Shown here piece by piece: positions 26,004 through 33,283 of a stretch of 52,080 bases of DNA. The notes below the pieces were generated by a model. That model saw only the letters and a list, made by a program, of their open reading frames with translations, had not been told where the DNA came from and did no database searches. The DNA comes from an uncultured Saprospiraceae bacterium (GTDB lineage Bacteria; Bacteroidota; Bacteroidia; Chitinophagales; Saprospiraceae), in assembly GCA_905480595.1 (NCBI GenBank), contig CAJQQY010000344.1, forward strand, positions 1 to 52,080. The letters are read 5' to 3'. Position numbers and translations under genes: made by a program. Numbering within the stretch: the first letter of the stretch is position 1; each line of letters opens with the position of its first letter.

Positions 26004-26046
26004 TGACTAAAATCAAACAGGGTGGTGATTTTCATCACTACCCTGT
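26004..26046 (-). promoter_or_regulatory. Paired boxes overlapping a terminator-like hairpin
   Basis: TTGACTAAAATCAA (core 26004-26015) and GGTGATTTTCATCACT (core 26026-26037) are centred 22 bp apart, 66 and 88 bp before the lipoprotein start. The second box is the centre of a longer inverted repeat, ACAGGGT at 26017-26023 with ACCCTGT at 26040-26046. This begins 29 bases after the stop of the upstream USP gene and could end that transcript. One element thus seems to serve as both operator and terminator. Confidence 0.75.
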
Positions 26047-26075
26047 AAAACTTTTGCTATTAAATATTTAGAATA

Positions 26076-26891
26076 TTACTTCGAAGTCGTATCCCTCAAT
26101 ATCAAAAGCGGCACAGGACTATCAAAAATCTCCTTTGTCGTTACACTTTGATGAAATAGATTTGACCAAAAATCTCGATCTCTTCGAATCATACAAAGCA
26201 TATCTGAATTTTCTTCAAAGACAAAAAGATTTACAACTCCATTCACATCATTTGATCCATAAATTCGATGAAATGTATGCGGAATATCACCTAAAGAAAA
26301 ATCAATCCCTGGATCATAACCGACTACCATTTTTTCTTTTTCCAAATGCAACACTTTGATATTGGATTTGTAAGCTTTTGCCAATTCCAAAAGTGGATTG
26401 AGCACATCATCCTCCGCTACTATTCCTGAGTCGACTGCAAATGTTATATCCTTAATTGGACGATAAGTAAAACTATTTGGAATCGCCAAAATTGGGATAT
26501 GCGTTTGTTTCATCACTCCAAAGGTTTTACTGCCTAAAAATATTTCTTTCAATCCACTTGCACCTTGAGTCCCCATCACAATCATATCGAAATCTTCATT
26601 ATTGGCAAGACTACAAATCGTATCAACTGGACCTCCATCGATCGATCGACCTTTCAAAATAGTTTTTCCAAAAACTAAATCTTTAAAAGAGCGAATATTA
26701 TCTGAAAGATCGCGCTCGGCATCTTCTTTTAAATATTCTCTTACTAAAGTTGTTGAACTAATAATGGAATGCATTTCATAAACATGGAGTAATTCAATTT
26801 CAGCTTCAAAATAATTACCAATATTGATGGCATATCGAAGTGCATTATTCGCATGTTCAGAAAAATCTGTAGGAACTAATATTTTCTTCAT
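26076..26891 (-). CDS. Universal stress protein, two UspA domains
   Basis: A 271-residue tandem UspA protein from the ATG at 26891. An earlier in-frame ATG at 26912 would overlap the spacing to the previous gene and adds only MKKKLQI. The first domain has MKKILVPTDFSEHANNALRY and the ATP loop MGTQGASGLKEIFLGS. The second domain (about 140-271) lacks the loop and ends in SPVPLLILRD. It is the third gene of a leftward USP trio and is followed by the hairpin/box element at about 26030. The loop with Gly-Ser predicts ATP binding, unlike the two USPs before it. Confidence 0.92.
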   Translation of the reverse strand: MKKILVPTDFSEHANNALRYAINIGNYFEAEIELLHVYEMHSIISSTTLVREYLKEDAERDLSDNIRSFKDLVFGKTILKGRSIDGGPVDTICSLANNEDFDMIVMGTQGASGLKEIFLGSKTFGVMKQTHIPILAIPNSFTYRPIKDITFAVDSGIVAEDDVLNPLLELAKAYKSNIKVLHLEKEKMVVGYDPGIDFSLGDIPHTFHRIYGSNDVNGVVNLFVFEENSDMLCMIRRDRDFWSNLFHQSVTTKEIFDSPVPLLILRDTTSK

Positions 26892-26917
26892 GATTTGGAG
26901 TTTTTTTTTCAAAAGAA

Positions 26918-27769
26918 CTAGTGCATCACCATCAATGGAATCGATGGGTTCATGATAATTTCATTGGTTTTGCTGGTATGTAATAAGCGTTCCCAAAATC
27001 TTCTTTGAGGTTTCACTAAAATCATCCAATCCATATTATGCTCTTTAGCATAAGCTTCCAAGCCATGTGCAACAGTATCGCTCGTGATGGAATCCATTTG
27101 AAATTGTAGCCATGGAGCTTTTAATTGAAATGCTTTTTCTAATAAGAAATGGGCGATATGATTTTCTGGATTTTTCGGTGTTGCTTCCATCTTATCATAT
27201 ACATGTACTAAATGAATTTTTGAATTCAATTTATTAGAAAGATCTCCAATTTTCTTTAATACATTTTCGTCCGCAGATTCATACTCGCTGGCATACATCA
27301 ATTTCCTAACTGGGCGAAAATTAACACCTCCTCCAGATGGAATAAGTAAAACAGGACAAACTGCTCGTTGTGCAACGTAAAGTGAAACCTTTCCAAATAC
27401 TTTTTCTAAAATCCCAGTCGAACCAGTTGCTCCCATCACAATCATATCATACTCACCTGTCTTCGACATTTCAACTAATGTGTCAGCAGCAAATCCAATA
27501 ACTAATTTTTGCTCCACCATATTAGCAACGACAACCTCTTCGATGTTTTTTGAATAATGCTCTGCAACGAATTCATCAAGTCGTTCTTTGCTTGCTTTTT
27601 CTATTTCGTCATCAGAAGGAATATAAAATTCGTTAAGGTGATTAGCAGACGGATGGTAAATATGCACCACTGTAACCGTTGCATCTAAATTCTCCGCCAA
27701 TTCCATCGCATATAAAAATGCACACGAAGCATTTTTAGAAAAATCTGTAGGAACTAATATCTTTTTCAT
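26918..27769 (-). CDS. Universal stress protein, two UspA domains
   Basis: A 283-residue tandem UspA protein and close duplicate of the next one upstream. Both share TVVHIYHPSANHLNE or a near-identical run, MGATGSTG in the loop, and an end of TSKTNEIIMNPSIPLMVMH type. The loop reads G-2x-G-9x-G-K-V-S, with Lys in place of the usual Ser or Thr after the last Gly, so nucleotide binding may differ from the classical ATP type. The gene is the middle one of three USP genes on the minus strand, 57 bp after the first and 26 bp before the third start. The second domain lacks a loop. Confidence 0.93.
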   Translation of the reverse strand: MKKILVPTDFSKNASCAFLYAMELAENLDATVTVVHIYHPSANHLNEFYIPSDDEIEKASKERLDEFVAEHYSKNIEEVVVANMVEQKLVIGFAADTLVEMSKTGEYDMIVMGATGSTGILEKVFGKVSLYVAQRAVCPVLLIPSGGGVNFRPVRKLMYASEYESADENVLKKIGDLSNKLNSKIHLVHVYDKMEATPKNPENHIAHFLLEKAFQLKAPWLQFQMDSITSDTVAHGLEAYAKEHNMDWMILVKPQRRFWERLLHTSKTNEIIMNPSIPLMVMH

Positions 27770-27826
27770 ATCTCAAGTTTTATTTTTTCTAAAAAAAATC
27801 TAAAAGATCTTGTTTGGCTAAGTGAA

Positions 27827-28648
27827 TTAGTGCATTACCATTAAAGGGATCTGAGGATTCATGAGAATTTCATTGGTTTTACTCGTATGCAAAAGTCGTT
27901 GCCAAAGCTTACGTTGAGGTTTTACCAAAACCATCCAATCCATATTTTTTTCAGTTGCATATTCTGACAAACCATGAACCACCGAATCGCTACTAATTGC
28001 ATCCATGGTAAATTTTAGGTTAGGCACTTTTTGTTGAAATGTTTTTTCTACCAATGAAGATCTTGCACCTTCCGGATTTTTATTAATGTCTTCATAAACG
28101 TGTACGAGGTGTACATTTGATTTCAACTTACTAGAAAAATCTTCTAGTTTAGCCAAAGCAGGTTCATTGACTAATTCGTATTCTATAGCATACATTATTT
28201 CTCGAACAGGTTTAAAACGAACACCAGAAGGAATCAATAAAACAGGGCAAGCAGATGATTTAGCTACATGAAGTGACACCTTTCCAAAGACTTGTTCAAG
28301 TAGACCAGTAGAACCAGTTGCTCCCATCACAATTAAATCGTACTCTCCAGTTTTTGACATTTTCACCAACTTCTCAGCAGCAAAACCTAATTCTAACTGT
28401 TGCTCCAATCGTCCATCTACCTCGACATTGGAATCATTCTTTTTCACAAAATTATCTAGCTGTTCTCGACATACTTTTTCCAATTCATTATCCGCAACAA
28501 TCATATACTCATTCATATGATTGACCGATGGATGATAAATATGAGCTACCGTAATGGTAGCATCTATCTGATCTGCTAATTTTAATGCATAATTAAAAGC
28601 ACATTTAGCATTTTCTGAGAAATCTGTAGGAACTAGGATTTTTTTCAT
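27827..28648 (-). CDS. Universal stress protein, two UspA domains
   Basis: A 273-residue tandem UspA protein, first of a leftward trio. It starts MKKILVPTDFSENAKCAFNY, has the loop MGATGSTGLLEQVFGK, and ends in NPQIPLMVMH. It is a tandem duplicate of the next gene. It is divergent from the fused receiver/CRP regulator gene and shares its 217-bp control region, whose box pair is centred 118 and 141 bp before this start. A shared operator would couple expression of the regulator and the USP trio. Confidence 0.93.
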   Translation of the reverse strand: MKKILVPTDFSENAKCAFNYALKLADQIDATITVAHIYHPSVNHMNEYMIVADNELEKVCREQLDNFVKKNDSNVEVDGRLEQQLELGFAAEKLVKMSKTGEYDLIVMGATGSTGLLEQVFGKVSLHVAKSSACPVLLIPSGVRFKPVREIMYAIEYELVNEPALAKLEDFSSKLKSNVHLVHVYEDINKNPEGARSSLVEKTFQQKVPNLKFTMDAISSDSVVHGLSEYATEKNMDWMVLVKPQRKLWQRLLHTSKTNEILMNPQIPLMVMH

Positions 28649-28760
28649 TTTTCTATTTTTTAACCATTGATAATCAGAATCTTAAGCCTCAATATTAGTA
28701 CTTCTAATTTCACAAGGCTATTTATAATCACAAAATGAATAGATTACTTTTTTTTTATCT

Positions 28761-28797
28761 TGATGAAAATCATTAACTTTTGGTGATTTTTGTCACC
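28761..28797. promoter_or_regulatory. Paired boxes in front of the regulator gene
   Basis: TTGATGAAAATCAT (core 28761-28772) and the perfect GGTGATTTTTGTCACC at 28782-28797 have centres 23 bp apart. The near one is centred 76 bp before the regulator start at 28866. They also face the divergent USP trio. This points to autoregulation. Confidence 0.83.
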
Positions 28798-28865
28798 TTT
28801 AACTCAAATGTAATTTGAGTACTTTGCTAAAACAAATACATCACTTTAATTTGAAAAATTTCGTT

Positions 28866-29912
28866 ATGAAAAAAATTTTAGTTATAGAAGATAATTTAGA
28901 TGTTAGAGAAAACTTAGCTGAGATCTTAGAACTCTCTAACTATGAAGCTATCACAGCTGAGAATGGGAAAATTGGAGTTCAAAAAGCGCTAACTGATACC
29001 CCTGATTTAATTCTTTGCGATGTTATGATGCCTGAATTAGATGGCTATGGTGTTTTGAATATTTTGGGTAAAAAACCAAAAACGGCTGAAATCCCTTTTA
29101 TCTTTTTAACTGCGAAAGCAGAACGAAGTGATTTTAGGAAAGGAATGAATTTAGGAGCAGATGATTACATTACTAAACCTTTTGACCAATCTGAATTATT
29201 AGATGTGATCGAAAGAAGAATTAAAAAAAGTGATCGGATTAAGAAAGCATTTGATGGAACCAATCAAGGATTGACTGCCTTCATCAACGAGGCTCGTGGA
29301 CAACAAGAATTGGAAAAATTAACTGAGGAGCGTACAACCAAAGAATACAAAAAGAAGGAGAAAGTTTACCAAGAGGGAGAACGTCCAAAGCAGTTATTCT
29401 TCATCGTTTCAGGTAAAGTAAAAACTTATAAAACTAACGAATGGGGAAAAGAGTACATCACAGGTGTACATGAAGCTGGTGAATTTTTGGGATATTTATC
29501 CATGATCAAAGAGTCACCTCACTCTGAATCTGCAGCAGCAATGGAAGGAACTGTACTTAGTCAAATTCCTAGAGATGACTTTTTTAGAATGCTTCATTAC
29601 AATCAAAATTTTGCTGCTCGTTTTATTAAGATGCTAGCAAAAAATATGGAGGAGCAAGAGGAAAAGTTATTGAGTCTTGCTTATAATTCCATTCGAAAAA
29701 GAGTAGCTGAAGCATTGGTTGATTTATCAAAACATAAAAATGGCGAACCTTCAATTACTATCCTTCGGGAGGATTTAGCAAGTATTGTAGGGACTGCCAA
29801 AGAGAGTGTCATTCGTACTTTGACTGATTTTAAAAATGAAAAATTAGTGGATATTGATTATAGTAATATTATCATTTTAGAATTGGAAAAATTGCGAGAC
29901 TTGCCTGCTTAA
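28866..29912 (+). CDS. Response regulator fused to a CRP/FNR-type DNA-binding module
   Basis: A 348-residue regulator of three parts. Residues 1-125 are a complete receiver: acidic pair Glu8-Asp9, phospho-acceptor Asp52 in LILCDVMMPELDG, Thr82 and Lys104. About 155-270 is a cyclic-nucleotide-binding-like beta-roll (PKQLFFIVSGKVKTY, GEFLGYLSMI) without the Arg-Ser/Thr cAMP contact of CRP and without the Fe-S cysteines of FNR. About 275-345 is a CRP winged helix whose recognition helix GTAKESVIRTL has Glu313 and Arg317, the residues that read TGA in CRP and FNR. The ATG at 28866 is chosen over a TTG 17 codons earlier. Phosphorylation probably replaces ligand sensing, joining the roles of FixJ and FixK in one protein. 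Confidence 0.93.
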   Translation: MKKILVIEDNLDVRENLAEILELSNYEAITAENGKIGVQKALTDTPDLILCDVMMPELDGYGVLNILGKKPKTAEIPFIFLTAKAERSDFRKGMNLGADDYITKPFDQSELLDVIERRIKKSDRIKKAFDGTNQGLTAFINEARGQQELEKLTEERTTKEYKKKEKVYQEGERPKQLFFIVSGKVKTYKTNEWGKEYITGVHEAGEFLGYLSMIKESPHSESAAAMEGTVLSQIPRDDFFRMLHYNQNFAARFIKMLAKNMEEQEEKLLSLAYNSIRKRVAEALVDLSKHKNGEPSITILREDLASIVGTAKESVIRTLTDFKNEKLVDIDYSNIIILELEKLRDLPA

Positions 29913-29946
29913 TTAAAACTTATACTTTACTATATAGAAATTTATA

Positions 29947-29984
29947 GACCTTCTAGATTTTGAAAATCTGGAGGGTCTTTTTTT
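29947..29984 (+). terminator. Intrinsic terminator after the regulator gene
   Basis: GACCTTCTAGATTT at 29947-29960 pairs, with small mismatches, with the stretch ending GGTC at 29977, and seven T residues follow. It ends the regulator transcript, which is therefore monocistronic. Confidence 0.85.
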
Positions 29985-30053
29985 AGTCAAGAAGGTTATT
30001 TTCAGTTTTAGAAAACCTTAAAAATACATAGTTAAAAAACAGTATGATTTAAA

Positions 30054-30100
30054 GTACTAAAAAAAAGAAACCCAACTCCAGTTATAAAACTGAAGTTGGG
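30054..30100 (-). terminator. Terminator for the leftward DUF2892 gene
   Basis: CCCAACT at 30071-30077 and CAGTT at 30079-30083 pair with AACTG at 30088-30092 and AGTTGGG at 30094-30100. On the minus strand a U-rich run follows. It lies 52 bp after the stop of the small membrane protein gene. Confidence 0.8.
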
Positions 30101-30151
30101 AAAAATAAATGCTCCAAATTACTTTTTTATTATTTTTATATGATATTATTC

Positions 30152-30403
30152 TTATGCAACATTTGACAACTCATCCTTTGAAGTACTTGAAAGAGAGGAT
30201 AGTTTTCTAGAATTATCTTTTGAGTTCACCTCATTATCTTTTGTGAAAGTTATTCCCATCATAATAGAAAGAAAGATTGGAAGTGACAAAAATGCAATTG
30301 CCCAATATCCTGAAAACCCTGCGATGATAACTACTCCCATCATCATGTAAAACCTGAGAATTACAGTCCCAATACTTAAATTGAATGTCTTTAAATTATT
30401 CAT
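30152..30403 (-). CDS. Small DUF2892-like membrane protein
   Basis: An 83-residue protein from the ATG at 30403 (an ATG twelve codons earlier is less likely). NLKTFNLSIGTVILRFYMM resembles the start of DUF2892 proteins (N..T.....R...G). Two hydrophobic segments follow, at about residues 18-35 and 38-55 of the protein, with a charged Ser-rich tail. DUF2892 domains also occur next to rhodanese in YgaP; their function is unknown. It stands alone behind two regulator boxes centred 72 and 94 bp before the start. It differs from the second DUF2892 protein at 42865-43071 by its long hydrophilic C terminus. Confidence 0.7.
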   Translation of the reverse strand: MNNLKTFNLSIGTVILRFYMMMGVVIIAGFSGYWAIAFLSLPIFLSIMMGITFTKDNEVNSKDNSRKLSSLSSTSKDELSNVA

Positions 30404-30469
30404 GATATATTTATTTTGTTTGTTTGAAAATAATATCATAAAATTAAAGACAACAAGGCAAGAAAAAGA

Positions 30470-30505
30470 TGACTTTCATCAATTTGACGATTGATTTTTA
30501 TCACC
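30470..30505 (-). promoter_or_regulatory. Paired TGA-N6-TCA boxes before a DUF2892 gene
   Basis: TGACTTTCATCA at 30470-30481 and TTGATTTTTATCACC at 30491-30505 are centred 22 bp apart, 72 and 94 bp before the start at 30403. They lie in the 106-bp gap after the cbb3 operon. Confidence 0.82.
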
Positions 30506-30509
30506 TCTT

Positions 30510-31211
30510 TTAATGACACATAATCTGCTCTCCGAGCAAATTCAAATAATACCAATTGTCAGGAATATCTACATTCAAACCTCTGATAATAAATAGAATA
30601 GCAAAAACAATCAACATAACTGGGTAAGCTTTTTTGAAAAAATTACGCAAGGAAACTTTAACTAAACTGCCAGAAAGAGCTGCCACAATCATCAAAGGAA
30701 TTGTTCCTAAACCAAACGCTATCATCCATATGAAACCGCCTCCTATCGTTCCAGAAGAGATCGCACCAGCTAGAGCAATGTATACTAATCCACAGGGCAA
30801 CATACCGTTCATTAGGCCAATGAAGAAAAGTGATTGGAAAGATTTTTTTTGTAAAAAAATACTTAATCTACTTTTTACAAAAAAGAAAATTCGACTTGTC
30901 CATTTCCATTTCAGCAAAGTGCTTTCTAAATTAAATGAAAAGACCCCAGCCATGAAAAATATTATTCCTAGAAAAAGGGCAATGAATTGTTGGAACCCAG
31001 CTAGAGAAAAACTAGCTCCTAGAATTCCAAATATAATCCCTAAAAATCCATAGGTAAGAACCCTACCAGAATTATATAACAATACACTTCCGACAAGGTG
31101 ACTCTTCTTTTGGGAAGGGTAAGGTAAGGCAGCAGCAATTGGCCCACACATCCCGATACAATGTAGGCTTCCAAATAAACCAACGGTAAATGCTGCCCAA
31201 AAACTTATCAT
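30510..31211 (-). CDS. SafE/TauE-like (UreH-like) membrane protein of the cbb3 cluster
   Basis: A 233-residue polytopic inner-membrane protein. It opens with FTVGLFGSLHCIGMCGPIAA and later has NGMLPCGLVYIALAGA. These Cys-containing motifs mark the sulfite-exporter/UreH-like family that is regularly found at the end of cbb3 oxidase clusters in Bacteroidota and Proteobacteria. A role in copper delivery or maturation of the oxidase is suspected for this group; I infer it only from position. Its start shares one base with the CcoH stop (TAATG), so it is translationally coupled. It is the last gene of the cbb3 operon. Confidence 0.85.
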   Translation of the reverse strand: MISFWAAFTVGLFGSLHCIGMCGPIAAALPYPSQKKSHLVGSVLLYNSGRVLTYGFLGIIFGILGASFSLAGFQQFIALFLGIIFFMAGVFSFNLESTLLKWKWTSRIFFFVKSRLSIFLQKKSFQSLFFIGLMNGMLPCGLVYIALAGAISSGTIGGGFIWMIAFGLGTIPLMIVAALSGSLVKVSLRNFFKKAYPVMLIVFAILFIIRGLNVDIPDNWYYLNLLGEQIMCH

Positions 31212-31651
31212 TAGATTTGAATAGTTGCTTCTTTATAATATGGTGTTTTATCACCTTCCCAATTCACTTTTATTTTCCAAACCCCACTTTGCATTTCAGC
31301 GGTAGAAATACGTAATTCATGCTCTGCATTGATCTTAATTTCAGTATTAAAATCTTTAGAACTATCTGAAGGTCGGTAAAATAAAATATCTCCTTTTACA
31401 TCAGTCAACTCTTTTGGAAATGAGAAGCGAAGATATTTTTCTGCTTGGTTTTGAAAAATTCCTAAGTCATTTTTCAACGCAGAAGTATTATTTAATTTGT
31501 CAAGATGTGATTGATATTGAAGATCTTTTTCATAATAATTTTCAACTACCAGATTTCGATCTTCCAGCGTACTTTGATACACCATATAAATCATAGTAAA
31601 CATAAATGTAATATAAAACAATGTGATTCCTGTTCCCCAATTAAATTTCAT
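31211..31651 (-). CDS. ccoH: CcoH/FixH-family oxidase assembly protein
   Basis: A 146-residue protein with one N-terminal membrane helix (MKFNWGTGITLFYITFMFTM) and a periplasmic beta-rich domain, the usual layout of FixH/CcoH. Typical features are the WGTGI start, the YYEKDLQYQ segment near residue 39 and the LRISTAEMQSGVWKIKVNW end. CcoH is needed for stable assembly of cbb3 oxidase. The gene lies 93 bp after ccoG and overlaps the next gene by one base. Confidence 0.88.
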   Translation of the reverse strand: MKFNWGTGITLFYITFMFTMIYMVYQSTLEDRNLVVENYYEKDLQYQSHLDKLNNTSALKNDLGIFQNQAEKYLRFSFPKELTDVKGDILFYRPSDSSKDFNTEIKINAEHELRISTAEMQSGVWKIKVNWEGDKTPYYKEATIQI

Positions 31652-31744
31652 GATTGCATTTTTTTATTAAAAATAAAGAAATCAGATTATCAATCAAAAC
31701 AATAAACTTGGAAGTTCTATTTTGATTGACATTTTGACTTTGCT

Positions 31745-33211
31745 TTACTTTTCAGGTCCTAAAAAGTTAGTCGTCAACTCATCTATCACAATTCCTTTTG
31801 AAAGAATTTCAACTTTAAATTCAGTCGAATGTCCCTTCAATTCATCTTTTGGTAATTCAATAAAAACAACGCCTTTGGTTACTCCATTTTTAACCGTCAT
31901 AGGTATTGGCCCTACTGTTCTTATTTTCCCTTTTCCACCTTTCAATCTAAACTCAATTGGAAAAATTTTTGAGGTTTTATTGATGATTTGATAGTTGTAC
32001 AAGTTACTCAAAGTTGTCTCGTCAACCTCTTGGTATAACGTTCCTGGAGATTTTAATAACAATACATCTACATCATTTCTATTCGCCAATAAAAACCCTT
32101 GCAAAACTAAAAGTGCTACTAATACCGCAGAGTAAGCCATTACTCGATAGGTGAAAATTTTCTTTACACCTTCCTTTATTCCTTTCTCAGAATCATATCG
32201 AATTAAGCCAAGAGGGCGATCTACTTTTTCCATAATCTCGTCGCAAGCATCAATACACGCGGTACAATTAACACACTCAAGTTGAGTTCCATTTCGAATA
32301 TCAATCCCAGTTGGACAAACTTTTACACACATTTTACAATCAATACAATCGCCTAGTTGTGTTTCTATTTTTTCGACAGGACTTGCTACACTTGCTTGAA
32401 TAGAATGAAGTGGATTATCTTTAGGCTTAGCTTTCTTTTTCACTTTTCCTCGAGGTTCTCCACGTATGTAATCGTAAGCAACGACAACAGAATTTTCATC
32501 TAACAATACACTTTGTAATCGACCATAAGGACAAACTGCAATACATACCTGCTCTCGCATAAAAGCAAATACACCATAGAAAACTGCTGAAAAAACTAAC
32601 ATCGCAATGAAGCCTCCCATATGTTGTTGGATAGGATCAGAAATAATTTTTCCGACCTCATCTACACCAATTATGTAGGACAAAAAAGTATTGGCAATTA
32701 GAATTGCGAGGAGATAAAATATAACATGCTTTAAAGTTTTCTTAAATATCTTTTGTGAATCCCAAGGCGCTTTATTCAGCCTTCGTTGAGCATTCGCATC
32801 ACCCTCAATAGCGTATTCTATTTTCCGAAAAACCATTTCCATAAAAATAGTCTGGGGGCAAACCCATCCACAAAATAGTCTTCCAAAAACAACTGTAAAT
32901 AAAACAATGAAAACAATAAAGGTGAGCATCGCCAAGACAAATAAATATAAATCCTGTGGCGCAAAGTGCACCCCAAAAACAATGAAATTACGTGTCAACA
33001 CATTAAACATCATAAATGGTTCGCCATCCACTTTAATGAAAGGCATTCCAAAAAGAACTATTAATAAAATCCAACTCAGGTAAGTTCGATAATTCGTAAA
33101 CTTCCCTTTCGGCTTTTTTGGATATAACCAAATTCGTTTACCATCTTTATCAACTGTTGCTATCGAATCACGATATGATTCCGTATCTTTTATTGGTTCT
33201 GACGCACTCAT
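31745..33211 (-). CDS. ccoG: CcoG/FixG-type 4Fe-4S protein of cbb3 oxidase assembly
   Basis: A 488-residue inner-membrane iron-sulfur protein. Several helices carry LFCGWVCPQTIFMEMVFRK and VCIAVCPYGRLQSVL. A bacterial ferredoxin segment near residue 290 has CIDCKMCVKVCPTGIDIRNG and then CVNCTACIDACDEIM, enough for two 4Fe-4S clusters. A C-terminal immunoglobulin-like periplasmic domain (about 375-488) includes IRTVGPIPMTVKNG. In Rhodobacter the homologue reduces copper on its way to the cbb3 active site. It follows ccoP, from which it is separated by a hairpin. Confidence 0.94.
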   Translation of the reverse strand: MSASEPIKDTESYRDSIATVDKDGKRIWLYPKKPKGKFTNYRTYLSWILLIVLFGMPFIKVDGEPFMMFNVLTRNFIVFGVHFAPQDLYLFVLAMLTFIVFIVLFTVVFGRLFCGWVCPQTIFMEMVFRKIEYAIEGDANAQRRLNKAPWDSQKIFKKTLKHVIFYLLAILIANTFLSYIIGVDEVGKIISDPIQQHMGGFIAMLVFSAVFYGVFAFMREQVCIAVCPYGRLQSVLLDENSVVVAYDYIRGEPRGKVKKKAKPKDNPLHSIQASVASPVEKIETQLGDCIDCKMCVKVCPTGIDIRNGTQLECVNCTACIDACDEIMEKVDRPLGLIRYDSEKGIKEGVKKIFTYRVMAYSAVLVALLVLQGFLLANRNDVDVLLLKSPGTLYQEVDETTLSNLYNYQIINKTSKIFPIEFRLKGGKGKIRTVGPIPMTVKNGVTKGVVFIELPKDELKGHSTEFKVEILSKGIVIDELTTNFLGPEK

Positions 33212-33239
33212 TTTTTTAAAATTATAATAGACAGAGAAA

Positions 33240-33265
33240 GAGCGAATTATATGAATAATTCGCTC
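33240..33265 (-). other. Intergenic hairpin between ccoP and ccoG
   Basis: GAGCGAATTAT at 33240-33250 pairs exactly with ATAATTCGCTC at 33255-33265 around an ATGA loop. It sits inside an operon and has no U-run, so it more likely sets mRNA processing or stability, or partial termination, between oxidase subunits and assembly genes. Confidence 0.6.
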
Positions 33266-33283
33266 CTTAAAAATTTAATAAAA

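Noticed and set aside
28815-28865. Extended N terminus of the regulator from a TTG
   Set aside because: The receiver fold starts exactly at the ATG at 28866 (MKKILVIEDN), and the extension would read through the likely promoter just after the boxes.
28866-29912. Idea that the regulator is an FNR-type Fe-S oxygen sensor or a cAMP receptor
   Set aside because: The only Cys is in the receiver domain, so no cluster can form, and the cAMP-contact Arg-Ser/Thr motif is not visible. Control by phosphorylation is more likely.
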